Below are positions 51,501-61,449 of a DNA stretch of 64,000 nt, piece by piece. The stretch's first letter is position 1; the number at the start of each line of letters is the position of its first letter. The notes below the pieces were generated by a model. It worked only from the letters and a program-made list of their open reading frames with translations. It did not search any database and was not told the DNA's origin. Origin of the DNA: Aristolochia californica (taxonomy: Eukaryota > Streptophyta > Magnoliopsida > Piperales > Aristolochiaceae); contig JARWKL010000015.1 of assembly GCA_029961685.1 (NCBI GenBank), forward strand, positions 24,645,220 to 24,709,219, read 5' to 3'. Both the position numbers and the translations under genes were made by a program.

Positions 51501-51567
51501 GTTTAGCATTCCAGGGTGTTTGGTGCATGGGTAAAAGTACAAAATGGCTACTGTGAGTGAGAATCAT
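45567..51567 (-). CDS. KS: ent-Kaurene synthase (gibberellin pathway diterpene synthase)
   Basis: Twelve exons join without a break on the minus strand: 50657-50255, 50114-49934, 49150-48942, 48833-48713, 47996-47899, 47815-47589, 47510-47398, 47283-47185, 47095-46880, 46788-46647, 46567-46322, 45884-45567, giving 790 residues from the ATG at 50657. Adding an upstream exon 51567-51495 and an 8-base extension (to 50665) keeps the frame and gives 817. The enzyme ionises ent-copalyl diphosphate to ent-kaurene in plastids. Below, residue numbers are for the 790 form: [18 protein letters not shown] start of the gamma/beta domains; class II motif degenerate (DSATC, 317-321), so no copalyl diphosphate synthase activity is expected; class I motif DDFFD at 535-539; second metal site NDINGLKKE at 679-687. 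The sequence follows KS blocks to the end ([19 protein letters not shown]). No partner pathway gene is adjacent. Confidence 0.95.
51495..51567 (-). CDS. KS: Probable first coding exon of kaurene synthase (transit-peptide start)
   Basis: ATG at 51567 begins [20 protein letters not shown] and runs to a CTCCG|GTTGGT donor at 51495. The acceptor TTTTGCTTTGTAAG|GAG (exon from 50665) has a good pyrimidine tract, and the join is in phase (G|GA), entering the main frame as [14 protein letters not shown] proteins need a plastid transit peptide, which fits an extra N-terminal exon. Transcript evidence is needed to decide between this and the internal ATG at 50657. Confidence 0.5.
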
Positions 51568-51569
51568 GG

Positions 51570-53560
51570 CGACAGGGAGACTGCTTCGAATGCTATGACG
51601 AGTCCAAACGACAAAAAGAAAAGCACAGAATGAGAAAAGAAGAAAGGATCTTCGGCTACTTGTAGAGGTCTTCTATTGAACAAAATGGTAGTCCTCCTTT
51701 AAGCATTCGTTTAGTCTTTTTGTACATATGAAAATTGCAGCTTTTCTATCCTTAAAAGCTAAAAATTGTGAGAAAAAACATCATATAAATTTTTTTTATG
51801 GAATAAATTTTTATGGGATTTGTGTTCTTTTTGGAGACACCATATTGGTATTCTTTGGTTCTTGTTAAATTGAGTTGCATAATTCATGGTTAGTAGTATC
51901 ACCCATATAACTCGAATGTTCGATTTCGAGTTCTTTTCTACCTAGTTATGCATCTCTTATCGGTTTTACTTGTCCTTATATGAGACACCCACCCCTTTAC
52001 TTGTCCTTATATGAGACACTCACCCCCTGATGTATCTAAGATCTATTATTTTCAATTACGAAAGCCAAACTAAACCGATTTATTAATCAAATAAGATACA
52101 TGAAACCAATCCTAACTCATTCAAGTTAAATGAATGTGTTAGGTTTTTTTCTTAAGCCCTAACATATTTTTATTTAAGGAAAGTAGATTAGACCTAAGTT
52201 CAACCAACCTTTGTTGCACCATTTTTTTATTTTAATAAGTTATAGCATTTATCTTTTTATTTTATTATATTTATAGTTGTATTATTACCTTTATTTTATC
52301 ATTAAAATTAATAAAATAAAAAATTTAAATGAACGTGAATTCATCAATTTCATGGGATGATAAATAAGTATAGAACAAGAATAAATCAAGTTTTTAAGTT
52401 ATTTGATTTGAATTTGAGGATTAAACTAAAAATTGGGTGCAATTAGCTTAAATGAACTTAAATCAATAGGCCTCTTCCCTTTTTTTGGTATTTTCACCCT
52501 CATTTCTTTGCATTATTTATATTACAGTTTAAACTTGTATAATCTAATGAGAATGATCTCAATACTGACTATTTTTTTCTCTCTTTGTCATCACTCATCT
52601 AAGTCAGGGCCTTAGAATTTGGATGATTCCATCCCTTCAGTCTCTGTCGCCAATTACACACAGCAGGATCTCATAAAAAATCTTTCTTTTCTTCTTCCTA
52701 CAATGGCTGTTAACTTGCAGAAAGAGAACTGATCACTGTAGGTTTTAACACTGTTTGAGTTCCTTTCCGGCATTTCTGATGGTCAACAGGATATTCCAGA
52801 AGAGACAAAAGGTATTCAGGCCACTCCTTTCAATCTTAGTGCAAGAGAATCAAAACCAGTGCTCATATCTTTTTAAAGAAAATGGCACTCAGCAAGCAAG
52901 TTAGAGGTTTCTTTGTCGATGGATGCGATGGGAGATGAGACAGACAGTTTGAGTTATAGCCAGAAAGAGTAAGAAATGGAGAGAAATCTTGAAGCACTTG
53001 AAATTATTCGAAAGGGTCTCAGTAATTAGAACTGGATATTAACTATACTTCTTGCTCGTTTTTATTCATACGTCGGAAATTTGGGACAGATCAAGCTGCT
53101 GAATCTTCCGGATACGAGACCTTCTTAGAAACATAAATTAAAGCACCCTCTTTGACAACATTTCCTTTCGCAGAAGAAGACAGTCACTCCTTGCAGACTA
53201 AATTCTGTCCAAAAGGAAAAGGAAAAATACACAAACTTACAAATTGCTTTGGAGAGAACCCTTTCTCCGAGTGAGATCCAAATCTCCAAAATTCAAGCAT
53301 GAATAAGAATATGTAGAGAGCTCAGTAGAAACTAAGATACATGTGAAGATTGAAGAGAGAATGAAAGTTTGGGCAAATTTTGGAATTTTCTGTTATATTG
53401 GCTACAAATGAGGAAGTTCAAATCAAATTTCTACAGTTTTTTTTTTTTTCAAATATAGGCACAACTCAACGTCCTCAAGATGTTTGGAGAGACATTTATG
53501 AGTTCCCCAAGCCAAACTAGTTGTTATTTGCTCATTAGCAAAACAAAAAACTGACATCTC
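51570..53560. other. Upstream region of kaurene synthase and gene-poor spacer
   Basis: The first several hundred bases upstream (51.57-52.0 kb) should hold the KS promoter. A direct repeat ACTTGTCCTTATATGAGACAC is present twice at about 51968 and 51999 (20 bp shown in part: CTTGTCCTTATATGAGACA). The 52.6-53.4 kb tract has balanced composition, but I recognised no exon. Confidence 0.35.
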
Positions 53561-54000
53561 ATTGTTAGATCAATGTAAAACAAATGATCGATCAATAGAG
53601 TGTAATGGCTATATTTTTTTTTTGTAAAAAATGGTTCATTGATTGATTGGAATGATCGATCAATATTTTACTATTGGACTTGACGAGTGAAGTTGATCGA
53701 TTAGTCTACATAGACTGATTGATCGTGCAATGAAGTTATTGGCTGTGAAATATAATTATGATCGATCAATGTCTATACAATGATCGATCATGTATTGAGT
53801 CTCGTACTGTCATGGTTGTGCTTGATTGCTCAGTCTAACATACTGATCAATCATGCTTTAAAATTTTTGTATGTTTGGACATGTAAAGTCAGTCAATCCA
53901 TATGGAATGATCGAACATGCTTTATATTTCTCGCCAATACATATTTTAGTTAATGAATCATTGGTAGATGATGATCGACCAATCTAAAGCCAATTTGCTA
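53560..54000. repeat. Array of TGATCGATCA palindromes, copy 2
   Basis: About nine copies or near-copies of the palindrome occur in 440 bp (for example near 53586, 53652, 53694, 53760, 53781). The right flank (TTTAGTGAGTTATAAAATA at about 54039) resembles the flank of the first array near 7460 read alongside it. No ORF is conserved. Confidence 0.6.
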
Positions 54001-55030
54001 GAATTGACTTCGAAGTAGGAAAAATTTTATTCCCAAGTGGTTTAGTGAGTTATAAAATATTTTAATGCATCCACTAAACACAATTTTGAAATACGCATGT
54101 CCTAAAGCTTTATTAAAGTAGATTTGCTTAACAATCAAAGATTGATGGTTATTTACTTACTTGCTAGAGTTCTCGAGATGTTCTATATGACTTAACTCTA
54201 GTATTTGATTCTTTGCTCTTGTTCTTTTTGTAAGTTCTTTTTCTCAACAATAATCTTCAAAGTCTTTTTACTATGGGTCTTGACTTGGCAACTTGATGGA
54301 TCAACCTTTTTTTCTTGAGTTTGCCTACATAATGTTTGTGCTGGAAGGAATGTGTCTAACTATACAGATAACACCGTTAGTATCACACTTTCAAGCTACC
54401 CATTTTTTTTCCCATAAAAACAGTGGAGATCAACATGATTCTACCATAGGTCTAACAATCTCCCCCTTTTTTATGATGATAAAATCCCTAGTTTGAATCT
54501 TTAGATAACAATACAAGCTTATTTGCATCAAAATAACAAATCAAGGACTCTCGAGAAATTAATTTGACTCATAAAAAGTCACCCAAGGCTACCTTTATCG
54601 GATGTATTATAGGAATTCCAAAGTGTTACCTATCCAATTAATAAAAGTGGATGTTTGCAAATTTAGGAATAAATTTAACAACTAATACCATAAGGTAGAT
54701 GGTATATAGCATCCAAAAGAGACTTGTTAAGTTCACTAGACACTCCAAAACACAAGATGCAAAATCTTTTCTCAATTATGAGTTTTTGTTTGTGGTTATG
54801 AGAAGGTAGGGATTGTATCAACATATGAGTAAGAAAAGCTACTCATTTTAAACAGTTTCTCTTCTACGTCTTGGTGAGTAGCCCTTGTCTCTTTAAGATT
54901 AATTGTCCTAGTTAGGCAAAGGTGGATAATAAAATCCCTAGAATGTTAAGGAATTCTTGAAGAAGCACTCTTGGAAGAAAAATTGAATACTAGAGTTTAG
55001 AAATTGTTGAGTTAAGTAAAAAACTCAATC
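54001..55030. repeat. Retroelement-like flank
   Basis: Stop-rich AT-rich sequence with the phrase AACAATCTCCCCCTTTTT, a polypurine/pyrimidine tract seen beside retroelement LTRs. No domain can be read. Confidence 0.35.
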
Positions 55031-55147
55031 ATTTAAGTTGTGAAGAATAATCAACGTCCTACGTTAAGTTGGTATGTAGATCGACTTTCGTGGTAAGGTC
55101 GTTGTGGGGGTTGGAAGAGGGATGGGGAGCCCCCCTCCTAGGGGTGT

Positions 55148-55183
<36 letters not shown>
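55148..55183 (+). repeat. Homopolymer run of ~36 G
   Basis: An uninterrupted G tract following GGGGTGTGG. The exact length in the genome is doubtful because such runs are read poorly. Confidence 0.75.
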
Positions 55184-55186
<3 letters not shown>

Positions 55187-55189
55187 AAA

Positions 55190-55565
55190 CCTTGCCAGAT
55201 CCACGATATATTGACTATTGATTCATTAAGGGTAGTATGGGGATTTCACACTTGTATCACGGTTGCCCTAATTTTCTCTTTATATTTGGGGTACCACTAT
55301 TAGGGTATTATTATTCACCCGAGAAGCATCTTCAGTTGTAGCCCGAGAGAGAGGTTAGATAAAACACCTGTAACTGTGTGTGATTTCTCTTGTAAACTAT
55401 TTCATTTTTATAATGGATTACTGCAGCGGCGAAAGACAGGACATAGTCTCACCTTAAGGCAAATCTGTATAAATCTTATTGTTTTTCGTGTTTGCTTTTT
55501 CTTTCTCCCGCGATTATTATTATTGCTCTCGTTGGTTTGGAATTAGGGTGTCTAATTCCTAACAC
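55190..55565 (+). repeat. LTR-like fragment (Copia type)
   Basis: A TTTATATTTGG TATA-like box, AACACCTGTAACTGTGTGTG, AGCGGCGAAAGACAGGACA and the end GTGTCTAATTCCTAACA resemble the leader half of plant Copia LTRs, which often end in AATTCCTAACA-type sequence. No internal domain follows, so it may be a solo or truncated LTR. The start is unclear because of the G run. Confidence 0.5.
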
Positions 55566-55729
55566 AATCTAGTAAGAGAACAATCTATTTCTTCCAAAAC
55601 TTGAGTTACAATGCAAATTTGGAGCTTTAGGACATATTTTTACAAATGCATACACATATTTCATACATGTTAGAATCATTAAGATCATTAATTCTCATGC
55701 TTTAAAAATCTACATAGTAAAGTGGAACT

Positions 55730-56060
55730 TGAATGATTGATTAACATCTGCTAATGATTGATCAACCAGAAGTGTACAAAGCAAAAATATAAAATCAATC
55801 AACCAAGGTCGATAAAATTTTCATCCAAAATATGGCCAATTTGTGCAATAAATCATGATTGATCTACCCATTTGGACTGATAGATCAATATTGTCCAGGA
55901 AAACTAAATTTATGTTGTTTGATTGATCATTGTCAGTGACTAATCGATCATATAGAACTTTGCCAATCAGGGACATAAAACATGATCGATCATACTTGTA
56001 ATGCGGTACAAGTGGAAATTCTGATTGATCGATCATACCATGTATATTGATCAATTAACT
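55730..56060. repeat. Array of TGATCGATCA palindromes, copy 3
   Basis: It is collinear with 6290-6570: ATCATGATTGATC, CATTTGGACTGATAGATCAA, TATTGTCCA, CCAATCAGGGACATAAAACA, then the palindrome and GAAATTCTGATTGATCGATC. The two loci are therefore copies of one repeat family in the same orientation. Confidence 0.7.
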
Positions 56061-57530
56061 TAAAATGTTCAGTTTGACAGGTCGCAAGCCGACTCATTAA
56101 CTTAATGAGAGCCCAAGAGCAGGAGGTCTTCGACGCTTCAAGTTCAAGTGGCAACTCTTCATCTTTTGTTCTCTCGGGATTTAAGGGGAACATGGAAACG
56201 ACATTCGACAGGTGGCGATTGGGCGAAAATGGGAGAATTTTGTCATCTTTCTCATTCTCCCTCTTCGATTCCTTACTCTCAATTTCAGTCTCCAATTTCT
56301 TACTTTTCTTCGATTTCTTCCTCCAAACTTCTTCCTTGCCGACGGAAGTGATGGAATAGAGGTAAGTTCTTGAAATTCTGGGTCCGCGATGTCTACATCT
56401 ACAAGAGCAGAGTCTACCAGGAGCCATGCCTGGTTGTTCTCACCCTCCTTCTTCCTTTGCCTTCAGGTCAAACCCAGAAGAATCATCAAGCTCAAACCCC
56501 AAAACATTTTCTTCTCATCACTCGCAAAACCCACTTAAGTTTTTCGAGCCTTCTCCCCCATCTCCACTTCGTTTGACTCATTGCAACTGCTATGAATGCA
56601 CCACATTTGAAGAAATTAGGAGAAGAATGATGAAATGAGAACAGAAAGAAGAGCAAACACAGAAGAATGAAAAGAGACAAAAGTGGCAAATTGAAAGTTC
56701 TTTGCTTGAGGAAGAGAATTTGGTAAAAAAGGAGATGGGAGATGGGAATTTATACCATTTAATGTTTTCATCAATATACACCAAAAATTAAAATAATTTT
56801 CAGTAATGGAGGCTAATATGGTTCCAGTGGATATCGATCAACGATCAAGAAAAAATTATTAAAGGGGAAAAGGCGAGAGCTGGAGAGAAGCTCAAAAGGT
56901 GAGATTCTCCTTGCCTTGAGTAAAAAGGACAGAAGGAACCCACAGAGAGAAACCAAACGAGCGAAACAAGTACAAAAGGATTGTCCTAGTCGACTGGGTG
57001 TCTAGCGTTTAATTATTCGGGTTTACATATGGACAAGAAGGCAAACAAGGGGAAGAAAACTGATTGGGTTCGGTAACCATCCAACACCTTCTGAGACCAA
57101 CCACTTGTCTTCTTCCCTTGTCTCTCTTATGCCCCTATTTGCCTCTCTTTTAATCTTAATCTTCTGTTGTTGTTTTTTCGTCGCCGACGTAATATACTAA
57201 CTGTGATTTTTTTTAAGTTTTTTTATTCCGTTATTTATCTTCGATCTCGCATTAAAACTGCTATGGACGAACGCCTCATGCCGTTTTAGGAGCTTCTTCC
57301 TACTTATTTCTCAGAGGTAATGACTTTCACCCTACTATTGATTTTTCTGTTTTTAGCTCTTACTGTTTTGTTGATTTTTTTGTTTTTTCATTGTATTATT
57401 TTGTTGGGCATTTTAACTGTTTGCCAAACGATTCGTTAATCCTCAGCAGTCAGCACTGCTAGATATCTGTAAACTGTAGTTTAATTGTGTCGTGTTTCGA
57501 GCTCTCAATTACAATGGAGACAACAACCAT
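56061..57530. other. Unassigned spacer with CT-rich stretches
   Basis: Open frames at 56105-56638 have Ser/Phe-rich sequence from CT-rich DNA and no known domain. The 56.9-57.3 kb tract has promoter-like composition but no gene begins there. I see nothing else. Confidence 0.35.
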
Positions 57531-57534
57531 TTTA

Positions 57535-57585
57535 TATTGATATTGATATTGATATTGATAATTGTAAATTGATATTGATATTTCA
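57535..57585 (+). repeat. (TATTGA)n microsatellite, interrupted
   Basis: About four units of TATTGA, a short break, then three more. Confidence 0.85.
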
Positions 57586-57718
57586 ATGATGTTTTTGTGT
57601 TCGATTATTGAATAAAGTTTATGCATAATTATGCAGCTTTTATGAATAATTTTTTGCAAAGTGTATGGATAATTTTATATATAATTTATTGACATGTATT
57701 TTATGCAAAATTTTAAAT

Positions 57719-57907
57719 ATAGGTGGAAGCTCAAACTCGGTTAAAATCATTGGACTCGAGCTCTAGTATAATTTTAGACTTGAGCTCTAGTACAATTTTA
57801 GACTCGAGGCTAGGCTCGACTAGAGCTCGAGTTTGAAATATTTAAATCAAGCTCAGCTCAAACATAAGCAGGTTTGGGCTCGGCTCGATGCGATGCCACC
57901 CCTAGAC
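57719..57907. mobile_element. Possible hAT-type MITE
   Basis: A segment rich in CTCGAGCTC, AGGCTCGA and GGCTCGGCTCGA motifs ends GATGCCACCCCTAG. The inverse TAGGGGTGGCA is a common end of plant hAT elements. The left end (ATAGGTGGAAGCTC) is only a weak match, and I see no 8-bp target duplication. A 28-bp unit with GAGCTCTAGTAYAATTTTAG is tandemly repeated at 57759-57815. Confidence 0.35.
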
Positions 57908-58169
57908 AAGGGGTATCAGATTTTAAGGTATCCAATAAATACAAGAAAATTACAAGTCCACCATTGGCCTGGACCGAGCCGCACACAAATGGGACGGTCC
58001 GATACGGTCAACCACGTTTCCCGGTTCCGAAATATCTGGTCAGCGAGAAGGTAAAGTTCACATTCAATGCTTGGGCCCATCGCGTCATTAGATCATACGT
58101 TGGACTTTTAATTCCAACCGTTCAAGACACCAGAAACTGCGCGTAATCCATCTTCCACAGTCGCTACCT

Positions 58170-60803
58170 ATGTCTTCGGCTCTTCCACTTCCTCCCGTTT
58201 CTCTCTCCCATCGTTCGAATCCCTCCCGCCAAATTCAACTCCCTCCCACCGTTCAAACGTCTCCCCTCCTGAGCCCTCATGTGTTCTATACCAAATCACA
58301 AGCCTCATGGGTCGAGACCCTTCGGGCGCACACGCGCTCCGAACGATACCCAGAAGCCATCTCGGCCTACATTGCGATGACCAGTGCTGGAATCTCGCCC
58401 GACAACTTCGCCTTCCCGGCGGTTCTCAAATCCGTCACGGCCCTCCATGATTTAAATATCGGAAAGCAGCTCCATGCTGCTGTGGTCAAGTTTGGATACC
58501 ATGAATCGTCTGTTACTGTTGCTAATACTCTTCTCACTATGTATGCCAAGTGTGGCGAACTGGGTGATGTTTTTCAGGTGTTCGATAGAATTACTGACAG
58601 AGACCAGGTTTCGTGGAATTCGTTTATTGCAGCTCTGTGTCACTTTGAAGAATGGGTGCTTGCACTGGAGGCGTTTCGTGTAATGGTATCTGAAGGGGTG
58701 GAACCCAGTTCCTTTACTCTTGTAAGTGTCACTCTAGCGTGTTCAGTATTGAATCGGCTGGAAGGGTCGCTTCTGGGAAAAGAGGTCCATGGGTATGGAT
58801 TGCGAGTGGGTCTTTACTATGGTAAAACATACACAGTGAATTCACTAATGGCAATGTATGCTAAATTGGGCAGAGTGCATGACGCTTATAGCTTGTTTGA
58901 GCAGTTTCAGAACCGTGATAAGGTGTCATGGAACACGATGATTAGCTCTTTTGGTCAAAATGAGCATTTTCTGGAAGCACTAGTTCTCTTGAGGAGAATG
59001 GTTCTTGCTGATTTGAAGCCCGATGGGGTTACAATTTCTAGTGTTCTACCTGCTTGCTCCCATTTAGAAATTTTAAGCTTTGGAAAGGAAATCCATGCTT
59101 ATGTATACAGGAACAATTGCCTCTTTGAGAATCCTTTTGTTTCTAGTGCTCTTGTGGACATGTATTGCAATTGTAGACAAGTTGAGAGTGGTAGGAGAGT
59201 ATTTGATGGGGTTTCAGAGTTGAGAATTGGGCTTCTGAATGCTATGATGGCTGGTTATGCGCTAAATGGACTTGATGAAGAAGCATTAAAGCTCTTCCTT
59301 AAGATGGAAGAAGTTGCAGGTCTGATCCCCAATGCCACCACACTAGCTATTGCGGTACCTGCTTGTGTTAGATGTGAAGCATTCCGACATAAGGAAGATA
59401 TTCATGGGTATGTAATTAAGACAGGTTATGATGGTGACCTATATGTGCAGAATGCACTTATGGACATGTACTCCAGACTAGGGAAGGTAGACATGTCATG
59501 GAAGATATTTGATGGAATGAAAAATCGAGATTTGATTTCTTGGAATACTATAATCACAGGTTATGTTATTAATGGCCATCATGCTGCTGCTCTAAATCTA
59601 ATGGCCGAGATGCAGAAGAGAAAGTACCCAGAGAGAAAGCCACAGGACACAGATAGTATTTTATTTAAACCAAATACTATAACACTTATGACTGTTCTTC
59701 CTGGTTGTGCAGCGTTAGCAGCACTAGCTAAGGGAAAAGAGATACATGCATATGCCATCAGACACAACCTTGCAAAGGAAGTTACAGTGGGTAGTGCTCT
59801 AGTGGATATGTATTCAAAATGTGGATGTCTGAAATTGTCTAGAGAAGTGTTTGATCGGATGCCAAAACGGAATGTCATCACTTGGAACGTTCTTATTATG
59901 GCCTATGGTATGCATGGGCATGGTGAAGAGGCATTAAAGCTTTTCGAAGCTATGGAGGCTCAAGATGGTGTGAAACCAAATGAAGTTACATTTATTGCGC
60001 TTTTTGCTGCATGTAGCCACTCTGGGTTGGTTGACCAAGGTCTAGAAACATTCTACAAGATGAAAGAGAACCATGGAGTAGAACCAACACCTGACCATTA
60101 TGCATGTGTTGTGGATTTGCTAGGTCGAGCTGGAAAAATGGAGGAAGCATATCAAATTGTAAACTCCATGTCTACTGGACGTCACCAAGTAGGTGCCTGG
60201 AGTAGTCTACTGGGGGCATGCCGAATACATGGAGACATTAAGTTAGGAGAGATTGCCGCAAATAACCTACTGGTCTTGGAGCCTAATGTAGCCAGTCACT
60301 ATGTTTTGCTTTCAAACATATACTCATCAGCAGGTCTGTGGAACCAATCGATGGAAGTCAGGAGAAAGATGAAGGAGATGGGTGTGAGAAAAGAACCTGG
60401 CTGCAGTTGGATTGAAATGGGAGATGAAGTACATAAGTTTACAGCAGGGGATGGGTCGCATGCTCAAAGCGCTAGGCTCCATGGTTTCTTAGAGGAGTTA
60501 TCAGAGAGGATGAAGAAGGAGGGATATGTTCCTGACACTTCATGTGTTCTTCACAATGTAGGGGAGGAGGAAAAGGAATACTTGCTCTGTGGTCACAGTG
60601 AAAGGTTGGCTATAGCATTCGGGATCCTGAACAGCCCTCCTGGATCCACCATCCGAGTTGCAAAGAATTTAAGAGTGTGTAATGACTGCCATGTAGCAAC
60701 CAAATATATATCTAAAATCATTGGGCGGGAGATCATTGTGAGGGATGTGAGAAGGTTTCATCGCTTCAAGGATGGTGAGTGTTCATGCAGGGATTACTGG
60801 TGA
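58170..60803 (+). CDS. OTP84: DYW-class PPR protein, OTP84-like chloroplast RNA editing factor
   Basis: An intronless 877-residue protein with a Ser/Pro-rich plastid transit peptide (about 1-40), then a run of P-L-S pentatricopeptide repeats from about 60 to 690 (repeated patterns such as VSWNTMISSF, ALVDMYSKCG, VITWNVLIMAYGMHG), then E/E+ and DYW domains. The DYW part has the deaminase zinc motif HSERLAIAFG and CNDCH and ends CSCRDYW. Its closest recalled protein is Arabidopsis At3g57430 (OTP84), matching through LRAHTRSERYPEA at the start, GKQLHAAVVKFGY, and NVITWNVLIMAYGMHG. OTP84 edits C-to-U sites in chloroplast ndhB, ndhF and psbZ transcripts. The targets here are inferred from orthology. 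All diagnostic motifs are present and the frame is uninterrupted. Confidence 0.94.
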   Translation: MSSALPLPPVSLSHRSNPSRQIQLPPTVQTSPLLSPHVFYTKSQASWVETLRAHTRSERYPEAISAYIAMTSAGISPDNFAFPAVLKSVTALHDLNIGKQLHAAVVKFGYHESSVTVANTLLTMYAKCGELGDVFQVFDRITDRDQVSWNSFIAALCHFEEWVLALEAFRVMVSEGVEPSSFTLVSVTLACSVLNRLEGSLLGKEVHGYGLRVGLYYGKTYTVNSLMAMYAKLGRVHDAYSLFEQFQNRDKVSWNTMISSFGQNEHFLEALVLLRRMVLADLKPDGVTISSVLPACSHLEILSFGKEIHAYVYRNNCLFENPFVSSALVDMYCNCRQVESGRRVFDGVSELRIGLLNAMMAGYALNGLDEEALKLFLKMEEVAGLIPNATTLAIAVPACVRCEAFRHKEDIHGYVIKTGYDGDLYVQNALMDMYSRLGKVDMSWKIFDGMKNRDLISWNTIITGYVINGHHAAALNLMAEMQKRKYPERKPQDTDSILFKPNTITLMTVLPGCAALAALAKGKEIHAYAIRHNLAKEVTVGSALVDMYSKCGCLKLSREVFDRMPKRNVITWNVLIMAYGMHGHGEEALKLFEAMEAQDGVKPNEVTFIALFAACSHSGLVDQGLETFYKMKENHGVEPTPDHYACVVDLLGRAGKMEEAYQIVNSMSTGRHQVGAWSSLLGACRIHGDIKLGEIAANNLLVLEPNVASHYVLLSNIYSSAGLWNQSMEVRRKMKEMGVRKEPGCSWIEMGDEVHKFTAGDGSHAQSARLHGFLEELSERMKKEGYVPDTSCVLHNVGEEEKEYLLCGHSERLAIAFGILNSPPGSTIRVAKNLRVCNDCHVATKYISKIIGREIIVRDVRRFHRFKDGECSCRDYW

Positions 60804-61449
60804 CAATTTCAAACTATCCATCACATTTCTACAGACAATGTCAATTATGATGTCAGGACATAGGTAGATTTTTGTATCCACCTCACAGGCAGTCCAAACT
60901 GCCAAACTGGTTCAGCTTTAGAACGTTTGCAATTGGTAAATTATGAAAGGTTGATTTCTCAAAGAGAAACAAAGAAAGGTTGTATTTGTAAATTAGTAGA
61001 TGCATGCAGTCCAATTTCTTCTAGTTCAAAGATGCAGGCTGTGAGAAGGAAGTTGCAAATACTAAGTCTACACAGAGCAGTTATCAGATTATGACGAATT
61101 CTAATTATTGCACGGATGGCTGCAGAAGATACGAAAGTACTGAATTGGAATTTTTGTTCATCATCATAATGAAAAGATTCTTAGAAGGGCTGCCACATTC
61201 AGAGGCTTAAGATGATGTTGCCATCACAAATAAGTCTTGATTTCTCCACAAAAAGAACCTATAAGAAGAACCCTGATCCGAGTCAAGACAGACATAAGAG
61301 ATACAACATTCAGAAATCGCTAAGAAGCTAATTGATTCTGAAGGACAAAACGCAGCCTCTTCGTGCAATTCTTTCTTGGTTGTGATCCTTAACAGAGACC
61401 TGGATATCTGCGGTGAGTGATAAATAGATGATAGTAATAGCGTGTAGCC
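60804..61449. other. Convergent 3' flanks of OTP84 and IMPDH
   Basis: The two genes end 646 bp apart, tail to tail. It should hold both 3'UTRs. No further feature seen. Confidence 0.5.

Noticed and set aside
56105..56638. Ser/Phe-rich overlapping frames near 56.1-56.6 kb
   Set aside because: CT-rich composition explains the length. The frames overlap one another and none shows a conserved motif or splice structure.
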